NCBI RefSeq assembly: GCF_003957745.1
Contig: NZ_CP020373.1
Span: forward strand, 1,116,001 to 1,180,000
Reading direction: 5' to 3'
DNA from: Shewanella khirikhana
GTDB taxonomy: Bacteria > Pseudomonadota > Gammaproteobacteria > Enterobacterales > Shewanellaceae
Length of the DNA: 64,000 nt
The notes below the pieces were generated by a model. That model saw only the letters and a list, made by a program, of their open reading frames with translations, was not told the DNA's origin and did not search any database. The first letter of the stretch is position 1. Each line of letters begins with the position of its first letter. Shown here piece by piece: positions 18,365 to 28,233 of this stretch. The position numbers and the translations under genes are program-made.

Positions 18365-19372
18365 CTAATTGGCGCTCGGGGGCTGCACCGATTCACGCAC
18401 AACCAGCTCGGGTTCAAAGCGATGGTGAAAGCTGACCTCGCGGTTATCGTACACCTCTTTTAATACCCAATTGGCGGCCATGCGGCCCATGTCCTGGATG
18501 GGGTTACATACAGTGGTGAGCTTGGGCGAGATATAGCGGGGGAAGGGTATGTTATCGAAGCCAACAAAGGAGATATCCTCAGGCACCCGCAGGCCTCGCT
18601 CGAGGCACAGCGCGATGGCACCGGAGGCCATCTGATCGTTGGCACAGACCACGGCGCTGAAGGGGACGCCGCGCTCGAGCAGCGCCGCCATACCTTCAAA
18701 GCCGCCTTCTTCACGGAAATCCCCTTCGAAGAACAGGGCGTCATCGAACTCAAGCCCCTTTTCTGCCAGCGCTTGTTTATGGCCTTCGAGGCGCTCTCTG
18801 GCATCGAGTTTAAACAGCGGTCCGGAAATGTAAGCAATGCGGCTGTGGCCGTGGGCGAGCACGTGACGGCTGGCCAGCAAGCCTCCCTGCAGGTTGTTCA
18901 GATGGACACAGCGCTCTTCAATGCCGTCCACATGACGGTTAATCAGCACCACCGGGGTTTTGCCGCTGCACAGCTCCTGCAAATATTCATTGGAGAGGAT
19001 TTCGGCATCCACAATCAGGGCATCACAGCCACGGGAGAGCAGAAACTCCACCGCCTCTTTTTCCTGGGCGGCGTCGCTGTGGCCGGCGGCAATGATCACG
19101 TGCTTATTGGCCGCGCGCAGCGCCGACTCCACTTCCCGCATCATGGGGCCGTAAAACGGACCATCGAGCTGGGACACCAACACCCCAACGCTGTTGGAGC
19201 GATTGGATGCCAGAGACTGGGCGATGGTGTTGGGGCGGTAGTCCAGCTGCGCCATGGCATCGTGGACTTTTTGGCGGGTCTTTTCGCTGACTTTGCCGGT
19301 GTTGTTGACTACCCGGGAGACGGTCGCCAGCGACACGCCTGCCAGGAAGGAAACGTCATAAATTGTGGCCAT
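18365..19372 (-). CDS. LacI/GalR-family regulator of the glucan locus
   Basis: A 335-aa regulator. Residues 1-55 form the HTH and hinge (ATIYDVSFLAGVSLATVSRVVN, with RPNTIAQSLAS after). The rest is a periplasmic-binding-like sensor (GVLVSQLDGPFYG, VVCANDQMASGAIA, ISFVGFDNIPFPRYISP). The start at 19372 puts the HTH at the N-terminus; upstream codons are not coding-like. It is the last gene of a GH1-symporter-regulator operon, 23 bases after the symporter. The four nearby AAGCGCTT palindromes are its likely targets; the inducer is probably a beta-glucoside. Confidence 0.85.
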   Translation of the reverse strand: MATIYDVSFLAGVSLATVSRVVNNTGKVSEKTRQKVHDAMAQLDYRPNTIAQSLASNRSNSVGVLVSQLDGPFYGPMMREVESALRAANKHVIIAAGHSDAAQEKEAVEFLLSRGCDALIVDAEILSNEYLQELCSGKTPVVLINRHVDGIEERCVHLNNLQGGLLASRHVLAHGHSRIAYISGPLFKLDARERLEGHKQALAEKGLEFDDALFFEGDFREEGGFEGMAALLERGVPFSAVVCANDQMASGAIALCLERGLRVPEDISFVGFDNIPFPRYISPKLTTVCNPIQDMGRMAANWVLKEVYDNREVSFHHRFEPELVVRESVQPPSAN

Positions 19373-19395
19373 AAGAGCTGGCTTTCCTTGAACTG

Positions 19396-20730
19396 CTATG
19401 TGCCTGAATGCTTTTGTTCCAGCGCCACACTGATTTGCGCAACGCGTTGACTGTCCAGTGTATAGTGTCGCATGACAAAGGCAACCGCGATTGAAGCGAG
19501 CGCCGGATACAGGGTAAAACACAGCACCATGCCATCAAGGGTTTGCTGACTCTGACTGGCATCGGCCTGATAGCCGTAGGCGGCCAGCAGCCAACCGGCG
19601 AGGGCGCCGCCAATGGCAAGGCCAAGCTTGATAAAGAAAATCACCGACGAGTACACCAGGCCCGTGGTGCGCACGCCGGTTTTGTACTGGCCGTAATCCA
19701 CAGTATCCGCCATCTTGGCCCACAGCAGCGGGGTGCCCATGTTGATGGTGAAGTTCCAGGCGATATAGAGCACAAGTGCCAGCAGATATTGCTCGCCGGG
19801 CACAAACCAGGCCAGCAGGCACAGCGCGGCCGCTATCAGTTGCAGGCGGATATAGGCCTTCACCTTACAGACTTTGTCGGCCAGTTTCTTGGCAAGCCCA
19901 ACCCCAAAAATATTGCCTATCACGCCGCTGGTGACGAACAGGCTTATCATGTCCTCACGGCCAAGCACGTACTTGACGTAATAGATGGCGAGGGTGGATT
20001 TAAGCACAAGCCCGGTCAGCAAAAAGATGGCCGCCGCCGACAGCACCCGCCATTGATCGTTTGCCCACAGCGCCTTGACTGCTGCCTTGATATTGCCGCT
20101 GCTGTCATCGGTGCTGAAATCCCGCTCTTTGGTGCCAATAAAACACAGTAAAAACATTACTGTGCCTAAGATACTCATGGCAAGAATGGTGAGCTGATAG
20201 CCCTTGGCTTTATCGCCCTGACCGAAAAAATCCACCAAAGGCAAGGTGAGCGCGCTCACCATCAGACCGCCAAGCATGGCAAACACAAAACGATACGACT
20301 GTACTGAAACCCGCTCGGCCGGATTGGTGGTCAGCGCGGCGCCGAGCGCACAATAAGGGATATTGATGGCGGTATACGCCAGCATCAGCAGGGCATAGGT
20401 GATGAGTGCGTAGATTTCCTTGCCGCTTTCGGTCAAATCCGGGGTGGTAAACGCCAGCACACTGATGGCACCAAAGGGAAAGGCAAACCACAGCAGGTAG
20501 GGGCGGTAGCGACCCCAACGGCTGTTGGTGCGATCGGCAAGGTAGCCCATCAGCGGGTCGGTCACCGCATCCATAATGCGCACCGCCAAAAACATGGTGC
20601 CGACAAAGGCGGCGGAGATCCCAAAGATGTCGGTATAGAAAAACGTCAGAAACAGCATGACGGTTTGGAACACTATGTTGCTGGCAGTATCGCCAAGCCC
20701 GTAGGCAATTTTTTCTCTGACGCTCAACAT
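19396..20730 (-). CDS. GPH-family sugar:cation symporter
   Basis: A 444-aa inner-membrane carrier with twelve likely helices. Family motifs: REKIAYGLGDTASNIVFQ at the N-terminus, DAVTDPLMGYLADRTNSRWGRYRPY between helices 2 and 3, and PLLWAKMADTVDYGQYKTGVR late. This is the glycoside-pentoside-hexuronide family. The start at 20730 follows a GGAGG site; the longer frame lacks family similarity. It lies 14 bases after the beta-glucosidase, implying uptake of a beta-glucoside that GH1 then cleaves. Confidence 0.88.
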   Translation of the reverse strand: MLSVREKIAYGLGDTASNIVFQTVMLFLTFFYTDIFGISAAFVGTMFLAVRIMDAVTDPLMGYLADRTNSRWGRYRPYLLWFAFPFGAISVLAFTTPDLTESGKEIYALITYALLMLAYTAINIPYCALGAALTTNPAERVSVQSYRFVFAMLGGLMVSALTLPLVDFFGQGDKAKGYQLTILAMSILGTVMFLLCFIGTKERDFSTDDSSGNIKAAVKALWANDQWRVLSAAAIFLLTGLVLKSTLAIYYVKYVLGREDMISLFVTSGVIGNIFGVGLAKKLADKVCKVKAYIRLQLIAAALCLLAWFVPGEQYLLALVLYIAWNFTINMGTPLLWAKMADTVDYGQYKTGVRTTGLVYSSVIFFIKLGLAIGGALAGWLLAAYGYQADASQSQQTLDGMVLCFTLYPALASIAVAFVMRHYTLDSQRVAQISVALEQKHSGT

Positions 20731-20744
20731 GGCGACCTCCTTTA

Positions 20745-22103
20745 TTATTTTTGGCTCAGCGCGCGCCTGTGTGCAAGCATTCCCTGATAGGCTTTGGCGC
20801 TGGATTTGAGGGTGCGCTCCTGGGTGTCGTAATCCACATACACCAGGCCGAATCGTTTGCGGTAGCCTTCTGCCCACTCGAAGTTATCCATCAAACTCCA
20901 GGCAAAATAGCCTTTTACATCAACCCCATCTTCTATTGCCCTGTGCACGGCCAACAGGTGTGATTGCAAATAATCGAGCCGCATCGGGTCGTGTACTTCG
21001 CCGTTAAGCGGCACATCGTCTTCGGCGGCGCCATTTTCGGTGATGTAAATGGGGGGCAGTTTGAACGAGCGCGACAGATCTTTCAGCAAGTCGGTAAAGG
21101 CGCCTGGGCAAATTTCCCAGTCCATGGCGGTGCGGGGCACATTGCATACCCGCACATCTTCAAAACCCAGATCGCCGCCTGCCTGATAGACGTTGCGGGT
21201 ATAGTAGTTAATGCCAAGGTAGTCCATGGCGGTTTGAATGATGTCCATGTCTCCGGGCAGCACCGGCGGCTTTTTCTCGGGTTCGAGTGCATCAATGATG
21301 TCAGGATAGCGACCTTCCATCAGCGGCATCAGATACCACAGATTGTGATATTCATGGGCAAGACGGGCCGCCTTCCGGTCAGCTTCGTTGTCGCCAAAGG
21401 CATAGGCGGGACTGAAGTTCAGCACTATGCCCGCTTTGGCGTGGGGGGCAAAGCGGCGGATTTCGGCCATGGCCAGACCGTGGGCCAGCAGCAGATGGTG
21501 CGCCGCGGCCCGGCCCGCTTTGCGGCTTTGTTGGCCGGGGGCATGCACGCCCGCCTCGTAACCCAGAAAGGCGCTGCAAAAAGGCTCATTCAGGGTCGAG
21601 TAGGCGTAAACCCGCTCTCCCAGAGCCTGCACCACCGCACGGGTGTACTGGGCAAAGGCGAGGGCGGTGTCACGGTTCAGCCAGCCGCCTTTATCTTCAA
21701 GATGCTGCGGCAAGTCCCAGTGATACAGGGTTACAAACACCTTGATATTGCGAAGGGTAAGCTCATCGAGCAGGGCTTTGTAAAAATCCATGCCTTCACG
21801 GTTGACGCTGCCGTCTTTGTGCAGCACCCGCCCCCAGGAGATGGACAATCGATAGGCATCCACACCGAGTGAGTCAATCAGCCCCACATCTTCCCGCCAG
21901 CGGTTTACGTGATCGCAGGCTACCTTGCCATCGGAGCCATCGGCAATCTTGCCGGGGGTGGCGCAAAAGGTATCCCAAATGCAAGGCAGCCGATGGCGAA
22001 TATCGCCCTCAATCTGGAAAGACGCGGTAGCCACCCCAAATAAAAAGTCTTGCTGCATCATGGCGGAATCACCCGGCAGGGTGAAAGGCAGTATTTGTGT
22101 CAT
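20745..22103 (-). CDS. GH1 beta-glucosidase
   Basis: A 452-aa cytoplasmic enzyme of glycoside hydrolase family 1. The acid/base Glu is in YSTLNEPFCSAFLGY and the nucleophile Glu in IYITENGAAEDD; FLFGVATASFQIEG opens the barrel and YFAWSLMDNFEWAEGYRKRFG closes it. No signal peptide, so it hydrolyses imported cellobiose or laminaribiose-type sugars. Start at 22103 is the nearest ATG to the conserved N-terminus. First gene of the minus-strand operon, behind the operator at 22221. Confidence 0.92.
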   Translation of the reverse strand: MTQILPFTLPGDSAMMQQDFLFGVATASFQIEGDIRHRLPCIWDTFCATPGKIADGSDGKVACDHVNRWREDVGLIDSLGVDAYRLSISWGRVLHKDGSVNREGMDFYKALLDELTLRNIKVFVTLYHWDLPQHLEDKGGWLNRDTALAFAQYTRAVVQALGERVYAYSTLNEPFCSAFLGYEAGVHAPGQQSRKAGRAAAHHLLLAHGLAMAEIRRFAPHAKAGIVLNFSPAYAFGDNEADRKAARLAHEYHNLWYLMPLMEGRYPDIIDALEPEKKPPVLPGDMDIIQTAMDYLGINYYTRNVYQAGGDLGFEDVRVCNVPRTAMDWEICPGAFTDLLKDLSRSFKLPPIYITENGAAEDDVPLNGEVHDPMRLDYLQSHLLAVHRAIEDGVDVKGYFAWSLMDNFEWAEGYRKRFGLVYVDYDTQERTLKSSAKAYQGMLAHRRALSQK

Positions 22104-22220
22104 TGTTATCCTGTTCCTGAAACCGACCCCAGCCCCGGCGCTATTGCCTGTATTTATGCCCATGGCGCTCATCATTCCGTGGGCAAAATAGGTTGACAAG
22201 GGTTAACGCAGTGTTAAAAA

Positions 22221-22234
22221 TGAAAGCGCTTACA
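22221..22234. promoter_or_regulatory. LacI-family operator in divergent intergenic region
   Basis: TGAAAGCGCTTACA sits between the divergent GH1 operon (start 22103) and the transporter-GH3-kinase operon (start 22317), placed to control both. Confidence 0.7.
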
Positions 22235-22316
22235 TTAATCTAGTGGCAGAACTGTCAAAGGTCAATCACCAATGCGGTCAGCACTGCCAAACGCAAGAAT
22301 TTTAAGGGGAGAGAAG

Positions 22317-23579
22317 ATGGCAACTGCACCCAGTCCAAGCGTTGCAGCTACCCAGGTCAGCGATGGAGCGGGTAACTTCCGTTTCGCGCTGGCCTCGCTT
22401 ACCACACTGTTCTTTATGTGGGGCTTTATTACCTGCCTGAACGACATTCTTATTCCGCATTTAAAGGCGGTATTTAACTTAAATTACGCCCAGGCGATGC
22501 TTATCCAGTTTTGCTTCTTTGGCGCCTACTTTTTGGTGTCGGTGCCTGCCGGGGCGCTGGTCAAGCGGGTGGGTTACCAAAAAGGCATTGTTGTGGGGCT
22601 GCTGACCGCCGCCCTTGGCTGCGGTCTTTTCTACCCGGCGGCGGTGTCGGCCACCTATGGCGTGTTTCTGGGGGCGCTGTTTGTGCTTGCCAGCGGCATT
22701 ACCGTGCTGCAGGTGGCGGCAAACCCCTATGTCACCGCCCTTGGGCCGGTGGGAACCGCATCAAGCCGCTTAACCCTGACCCAGGCCTTTAACTCGCTTG
22801 GCACCACTATCGCACCCGCCTTTGGCTCAGTGCTGATTTTGTCGGTAGCCGCAGGCGCCTCCGCTCAGGCAGAAGCCGAAGCGGTCAAGCTGCCATATCT
22901 GCTGCTGTGCGGCATGCTGGTGGTACTGGCGCTGGTGTTTGCACTGCTGAAGCTGCCCCATATTCAGGGCCAGGAGGATGAAACCCTGGAGGGTGACGCA
23001 ACAAAACCGGTCTCGGCGTTAAGCCATCGTCATCTGCTGCTGGGCGCCATCGGGATTTTTGTCTACGTGGGCGGCGAAGTGGCCATTGGCAGTCTGCTGG
23101 TGAACTTCCTCGGTCAGCCCCATGTGGCGGCGATGGAAGAAGCACAGGCGGCGCACTACATTGCCTTTTACTGGGGCGGCGCCATGGTAGGCCGCTTTAT
23201 CGGCGCGGCGGTAATGCAAAAGGTGCCAGCGGGTAAAGTGCTGGGATTCAATGCCTTTATGGCCGCGCTGCTGGTGGTGGTCGCCGTGATGAGTGAAGGC
23301 GCCGTGGCCATGTGGGCGATTCTGGCGGTGGGGCTGTTTAACTCCATTATGTTCCCGACTATTTTCAGTCTGGCGCTGAAAAACCTTGGCCCGGCAACGG
23401 CTCAGGGCAGCGGTATCCTGTGTCTGGCCATCGTCGGCGGCGCCATAGTGCCACTGGCGCAAGGGCTGATTGCCGATGCGGCGGGGCTGTCGGTGTCTTT
23501 CCTGCTGCCGGTGCTGTGCTATGCCTATATCCTGTTTTATGGCCTTAAGGGTTCAACGCCGACGGGGGAGCAAGCATGA
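22317..23579 (+). CDS. FucP/GluP-type sugar MFS transporter
   Basis: A 420-aa inner-membrane protein with twelve hydrophobic segments. FMWGFITCLNDILIPHLKAVF near residue 35 and the following QFCFFGAYFLVSVPAG are diagnostic of the FucP/glucose-galactose transporter family. Start at 22317 follows AGGGGAGAG. Overlaps GH3 by 4 bases. Likely imports glucose released in the periplasm by GH3; the ROK kinase at the end of the operon fits this. Confidence 0.88.
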   Translation: MATAPSPSVAATQVSDGAGNFRFALASLTTLFFMWGFITCLNDILIPHLKAVFNLNYAQAMLIQFCFFGAYFLVSVPAGALVKRVGYQKGIVVGLLTAALGCGLFYPAAVSATYGVFLGALFVLASGITVLQVAANPYVTALGPVGTASSRLTLTQAFNSLGTTIAPAFGSVLILSVAAGASAQAEAEAVKLPYLLLCGMLVVLALVFALLKLPHIQGQEDETLEGDATKPVSALSHRHLLLGAIGIFVYVGGEVAIGSLLVNFLGQPHVAAMEEAQAAHYIAFYWGGAMVGRFIGAAVMQKVPAGKVLGFNAFMAALLVVVAVMSEGAVAMWAILAVGLFNSIMFPTIFSLALKNLGPATAQGSGILCLAIVGGAIVPLAQGLIADAAGLSVSFLLPVLCYAYILFYGLKGSTPTGEQA

Positions 23580-26179
23580 GACTCAGGCTTTCCCGAACGG
23601 CAGCCGTGATTGGCAGTGTGCTTGGACTCACAGTCGCTGCAGCCTCGACAACGGCAATAAGCGCAACAAGTACAGTTGCCACCGGCACTGAATCGCTGCA
23701 TAGCAAAACCAGCCTCGACCTTTGGCCACAAGGAGTGTACCGCGTACCTGTGGATGCGGCGCTGGAAGCCAGAGTGGGTACGCTGCTGGCGCAGATGAGC
23801 CTTGAGCAAAAAGTCGCGCAAATCATCCAGCCGGAAATCCGTGACTTCAGCGTAGAAGATATGCGCCGGGTGGGATTCGGCTCCTTTTTGAATGGCGGCG
23901 GCTCCTTTCCCGGTAATAACAGTCAGGCCCGGGCATCGGATTGGGTGACCCTTGCCGATGCTATGTACGAAGCGGCGATGGATGCAAGTCTCGATGGCGC
24001 TGCCATTCCGCCCTTTTGGGGCACAGACGCGGTGCATGGCCACGGCAACGTGTTTGGCGCGACCCTGTTTCCCCACAATATTGGTTTGGGTGCAACCCAA
24101 AATCCGGGGCTGATTAAAGCGATCGCGGCGACCACCGCCAGGGAAGTGCGTGCCACCGGCATCGACTGGGTGTTTGCACCCACGGTCGCTCTGGTTGATA
24201 ACCTGCGATGGGGCCGCAGTTACGAAGGCTACGCCCGCGATCCACAGCTGATTGAGCGCTACGCCCGCGCCTTTGTGGCCGGGATGCAGGGCGAGGGTGA
24301 TAGCTGGCTCGATGGCGCTCACACCCTCGCCACCGCCAAGCACTTTATTGGCGATGGCGGCACCGAGAATGGTGATGACCGGGGCGACACCCGGGTGGAT
24401 GAGGCCACCCTGGCTGGCCGTCACGGTCAGGGCTATGTGGGCGCGCTGGCGCAAGGGGTGCAAACCGTAATGGCGTCGTTCAACAGCTGGAACGGCGAAA
24501 AGTTGCACGGCAGTCACTATTTACTTACCGAGGTGCTTAAAAACCGGCTTGGCTTCGATGGTGTGGTAGTGGGTGACTGGCTCGGGCATGGCTTTGTGCC
24601 CGGCTGCAGTTACGAGCGCTGCGCGGCCGCCATTAACGCCGGGGTCGATATTCTGATGGCGCCCGGCGACAGTTGGAAGGCGCTGTATCCCAACACCATT
24701 GCCGATGTGAAATCCGGGGCTGTGCCGGCGTCGCGTCTCGATGATGCGGTAAAACGCATTCTTCGGGTTAAGCTGCGCGCCGGGCTGTTTGATGGTTTGT
24801 CGCCATCGAAGCGCCCCTTTGCCGGTGATGCCAGCCTGATTGGACATCCCGAGCACAGGGCGCTTGCCCGTCAGGCGGTGGCCGAGTCGCTGGTGCTGCT
24901 GAAAAACAATCCGGTGGAAGGGGCGCCACTGCTGCCAATAAAGTCATCCGCCCGGGTGCTGGTGATAGGCGAGGGGGCTGACAATATTCCCCAGCAGGCC
25001 GGTGGCTGGAGCATGACCTGGCAGGGGACGGAAGTGACCAATGCCGATTTCCCCGGTGCCACCAGCATTTTTGCCGGTATCGACGATGCACTGAAAGCGG
25101 GGGGCGGCGAGGCGCGTCTTAGCGTGGATGGCAGCATTCCTGCTGACTTTACTCCGGATCTGGTGCTCGCCGTATTTGGTGAGTCACCCTATGCCGAGGG
25201 CAATGGCGACCTGGATAACCTTGAATATCAGCGCGGTGACAAGCGCGATCTGGCCATGCTGAAGCGGATCAGGGCCGCAGGTTTACCGCTGGTGTCGGTG
25301 TTTTTATCCGGCAGACCTTTGTGGGTCAATCCCGAGCTGAATGCGTCCGATGCCTTTGTGGCTGCCTGGCTGCCCGGCAGTGAAGGCGCAGGTGTTGCCG
25401 ATGTACTGATTGGCGATAAGCACGCTAAACCCAGAGCGGACTTTATTGGACGACTGCCATTCCCCTGGCCTGCAACCCCGGATGCCGATGGCTGGCATCA
25501 TGAGGATAAACCGCAAGCGTCACTGTTTGAACTGTGGCAAGGCTTTGATTATCAAAGCAATGCAACACTTGCCACACTGGATGAGTCCAGCGGCGCTGAG
25601 ACTGCGCCATCGAGGTTGGCTATTTTTGATAAGGCTATCAAGGCTCCCTGGCATTTGGCCGTGGGCGATGACTCCGGCATGCACAGAGTGGGCGCCGGTG
25701 TGTGGCAGCAGGGCGCCTGGTCGGTCAGAAGCATCAACCGTGAGGTGCAGGAAGATGCGCGCCGTTTCAGCTTTGCAGCCGCTGGCAGCCTGAGTTTTCG
25801 GGATGATTTTCCAATGGACTTGCGCCGCTTTTACCGTAAAACGGCGGTGCTTGGCTTCGATGCCGCGCTGGAGTCGGTGCCAACCCAGGCAGAGCTGTCG
25901 ATGCAATGCGAAGGGAATTGTGGTCAGACCCTGAATCTTGCCGGATCCCTGGTGGCCGATGCCAAATGGCGCCGTTATCAGGTGCCCCTTGGCTGCTTTG
26001 GCCTCGGCGTAAATGAACTTGGTCGGGTATTCAGCCCGATGACGCTAACCCTTGGCGCCGGTGATGCGCTCACCCTGGCCAATGTGGCCATCGAAGAAGC
26101 CGGTGCGGCGTCGGCGGCGAATATCCTGTTGGCTGAATGTGGTCAGACTCAAGCTGAAGCTGAAGCCATGCCACGTTAA
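23576..26179 (+). CDS. GH3 exo-beta-glucosidase (ExoP-like), exported
   Basis: An 867-aa protein. Residues 1-35 look like a signal peptide. The GH3 barrel (about 55-420) has IPPFWGTDAVHGHGN, KHFIGDGGTENGDDRGDT and the nucleophile Asp in GVVVGDWLGHGF. The second alpha/beta domain follows (VLVIGEGADN, LVLAVFGESPYAEGNGD). Residues about 690-860 form an extra C-terminal domain, likely the ExoP-type beta-sandwich. Such enzymes release glucose from the ends of beta-1,3/1,4-glucans. Coupled by ATGA overlap to the transporter. Confidence 0.88.
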   Translation: MRLRLSRTAAVIGSVLGLTVAAASTTAISATSTVATGTESLHSKTSLDLWPQGVYRVPVDAALEARVGTLLAQMSLEQKVAQIIQPEIRDFSVEDMRRVGFGSFLNGGGSFPGNNSQARASDWVTLADAMYEAAMDASLDGAAIPPFWGTDAVHGHGNVFGATLFPHNIGLGATQNPGLIKAIAATTAREVRATGIDWVFAPTVALVDNLRWGRSYEGYARDPQLIERYARAFVAGMQGEGDSWLDGAHTLATAKHFIGDGGTENGDDRGDTRVDEATLAGRHGQGYVGALAQGVQTVMASFNSWNGEKLHGSHYLLTEVLKNRLGFDGVVVGDWLGHGFVPGCSYERCAAAINAGVDILMAPGDSWKALYPNTIADVKSGAVPASRLDDAVKRILRVKLRAGLFDGLSPSKRPFAGDASLIGHPEHRALARQAVAESLVLLKNNPVEGAPLLPIKSSARVLVIGEGADNIPQQAGGWSMTWQGTEVTNADFPGATSIFAGIDDALKAGGGEARLSVDGSIPADFTPDLVLAVFGESPYAEGNGDLDNLEYQRGDKRDLAMLKRIRAAGLPLVSVFLSGRPLWVNPELNASDAFVAAWLPGSEGAGVADVLIGDKHAKPRADFIGRLPFPWPATPDADGWHHEDKPQASLFELWQGFDYQSNATLATLDESSGAETAPSRLAIFDKAIKAPWHLAVGDDSGMHRVGAGVWQQGAWSVRSINREVQEDARRFSFAAAGSLSFRDDFPMDLRRFYRKTAVLGFDAALESVPTQAELSMQCEGNCGQTLNLAGSLVADAKWRRYQVPLGCFGLGVNELGRVFSPMTLTLGAGDALTLANVAIEEAGAASAANILLAECGQTQAEAEAMPR

Positions 26180-26204
26180 CCACCAACCTTCTTTGGAGAG
26201 CAGT

Positions 26205-27140
26205 ATGTATCGCAGTGGGATAGATTTGGGCGGCACCAAGATTGAGTTGGTGACATTAAACGACAGTGGCGAAGAGGTGTTTCGAAAGCGGGTGCCTACG
26301 CCTAAAGATTACCGCGCCACACTGGAGGCGGTGGCATCACTGGTGCGTGACTCCGAGAGCGAGACCGGCCGGGTGTCCAGCATTGGCATAGGGATCCCCG
26401 GCGTGGTGTCGTCGGTAACCGGCCGGGTGAAGAACTCCAACGCGGTCTGGCTCAACGGCCAGCCGATGGACAAAGATCTGGGCGCCATGCTGTGCCGCGA
26501 GGTGCGCATTGCCAATGACGCCAACTGCTTTGCGGTGTCAGAGGCGGTGGACGGCGGCGGCGCCGGTAAGGGCGTGGTGTTCGGCGCCATTCTCGGCACC
26601 GGCTGCGGCGCGGGCATTGCCATTCATCATAAGGTGCATGCCGGGGGCAACGGTATTGGCGGTGAGTGGGGCCATAATCCCTTGCCCTGGATGACGACGG
26701 AGGAGTTCAACTCCACCCGCTGTTTTTGCGGCAATGCCGATTGTATCGAGACCTTTGTCTCCGGCACCGGTTTTGTGCGTGACTTTCGAGCCCACGGCGG
26801 TGAGGCGGCGAGCGGCATTGAAATTGTGGCGCTGATGACCAAGGGCGATCCTTTGGCCGAGGCGGCATTTGGCCGCTTTATCGACCGCTTGGCCCGGGCG
26901 CTGGCCCACGTGATTAACATCCTCGACCCAGACGTGATTGTGCTGGGTGGCGGTGTGTCCAACATTGATTTGATTTACGAATGTTTGCCAGCGCTGCTGC
27001 CCAAATATGTGCTTGGCGGCGAGTGCGCCACGGTTGTGGTGAAAAACCGCCACGGCGCCTCGTCCGGCGTGCGGGGCGCGGCCTGGTTGTGGGCGCCCGG
27101 TGAAAAGGCCGCGCTGCCGGCGCTGGTGGCTGCCAGGTAA
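26205..27140 (+). CDS. ROK-family sugar kinase (gluco/fructokinase type)
   Basis: A 311-aa cytoplasmic kinase. GIDLGGTKIELV is the ATP-binding phosphate loop, IANDANCFAVSEAVDGGG carries the catalytic Asp, GGEWGHNPLPW the sugar-binding Glu-His, and CFCGNADCIE the zinc motif of ROK proteins; LDPDVIVLGGGVSN closes the ATP site. Start at 26205 follows GGAGAG. Third gene of the operon, so glucose is the expected substrate; fructokinase activity is the main alternative. Confidence 0.87.
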   Translation: MYRSGIDLGGTKIELVTLNDSGEEVFRKRVPTPKDYRATLEAVASLVRDSESETGRVSSIGIGIPGVVSSVTGRVKNSNAVWLNGQPMDKDLGAMLCREVRIANDANCFAVSEAVDGGGAGKGVVFGAILGTGCGAGIAIHHKVHAGGNGIGGEWGHNPLPWMTTEEFNSTRCFCGNADCIETFVSGTGFVRDFRAHGGEAASGIEIVALMTKGDPLAEAAFGRFIDRLARALAHVINILDPDVIVLGGGVSNIDLIYECLPALLPKYVLGGECATVVVKNRHGASSGVRGAAWLWAPGEKAALPALVAAR

Positions 27141-27298
27141 TCCGGGCTGCCGCTCAGGCGCTTTTGGTTGCCGCGCTGCCTGGTAATAGACTCTCGTGTA
27201 AGGAGGTTTCATTTCGGCTCGCTTTCATGAGGGAGCCCTGAACGCTTTTGTGTCTGCCTTGCCTCAGGGATGAGGCGCTTTTAGTGCTTGTCCTTTTT

Positions 27299-27347
27299 GG
27301 CGCCCCGGCCTGACTGGTCGAAATGGGCGCCGTTTTTTATTCTGCAC
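27299..27347 (+). terminator. Terminator after kinase operon
   Basis: GGCGCCC/GGGCGCC stem enclosing a smaller hairpin, followed by a T-rich tail. The rest of 27141-27419 shows no gene. Confidence 0.75.
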
Positions 27348-27419
27348 ATGACGTTGTAAATCGCTTGCCGGCTCGGCAGAATAGCCGCTCGCTGTAGGCT
27401 TTGAAATTTTGGGGGAAGT

Positions 27420-27966
27420 GTGGCCAATTTGATGTTACTGCTGGCTGCGGCCATTTGGGGTTTTGGTTTTGTGGCGCAGCGGCTTGGGATGGACCATCTC
27501 GAGCCTTTTGCCTTCAACGGCCTGCGCTTTGTGATTGGCGCCCTGAGTTTGCTGCCACTGATCTGGATTATGAAACGTCAGGGTCGTCTGAAAGGCTTGT
27601 CTGACAAAGATTTTTTACGCAGAGCTTTTGCCGGTTCCCTGGGCTGTGGCGGCATTTTGTTTATTGCTGCTTCGTTCCAGCAGGTGGGGCTTTTGCACAC
27701 CACTGCGGCCAACGCCGGATTTATCACCGGGCTCTACATAGTGCTGGTGCCCGTGCTGGGGCTGGCGCTGAAACACAGTACCGGTATTAACACCTGGCTT
27801 GGCTGCGCCGTGGCCGTGGTGGGACTGTATTTTTTGAGCGTCGGCGATGATTTCAGTATCTCGTATGGCGATGGTTTGCAGCTGATTGGCGCGCTCTTCT
27901 GGGCGATGCACATTCTGGCGGTGGATCATTTTGCCGCCCGGGTGGCCCCGGTCGTGCTGGCCTGTG
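27420..27966 (+). pseudogene. EamA/DMT transporter gene cut by prophage insertion (5' part)
   Basis: The first 182 codons of a drug/metabolite-type transporter: GTG start after GGGGGAA, helix 1 LLLAAAIWGFGFVAQRLGM, then about six hydrophobic helices including ANAGFITGLYIVLVPVLGL and GDGLQLIGALFWAMHILAVDH. The frame runs 4 codons into the prophage and stops at 27978. A whole protein would be near 290-300 aa; the remainder should lie beyond the right end of the prophage, outside the window. Confidence 0.85.
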
Positions 27967-28187
27967 TGTATAGGGTCTAGTTAAATGAACAATGAACGTG
28001 GATCCGGGATCAGGCGGGAGGTCGCTGGATCAAATGGGATCTGGATCCGGTTGAAAGTCAGGTGTGGCGAGGGGCTTCGAGGTTTTGATAACTCGGGCCC
28101 CTTCGTCATTTTGGCCGCTTGGCAATTTTCTTTAAAATGAGCAATCCTCTCTGATGTTGCTGATTTGGTCTAGTAAAGTGAGCACTG
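27967..28187. promoter_or_regulatory. Prophage left end with three transposase-binding-like sites
   Basis: Three copies of a motif near TCTAGTAAAATGAGCAAT lie at 27976, 28129 and 28169, with L1 about 10 bp from the tip and L2/L3 close together. This mirrors the L1-L2-L3 layout of Mu. The stretch 27981-28233 contains no gene otherwise. Confidence 0.75.
28000..28047. promoter_or_regulatory. Candidate prophage pac site (GGATC cluster)
   Basis: Five GGATC words at 28000, 28007, 28027, 28037 and 28043, that is 34-81 bp from the prophage tip. Mu has its packaging site at a comparable distance, in a region with repeated GGATT/GGATC words. Confidence 0.5.
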
Positions 28188-28233
28188 GGCAAAGCCAATG
28201 AAAGCCGCTTTAAAAACTCTTTAAACCTTTAAA

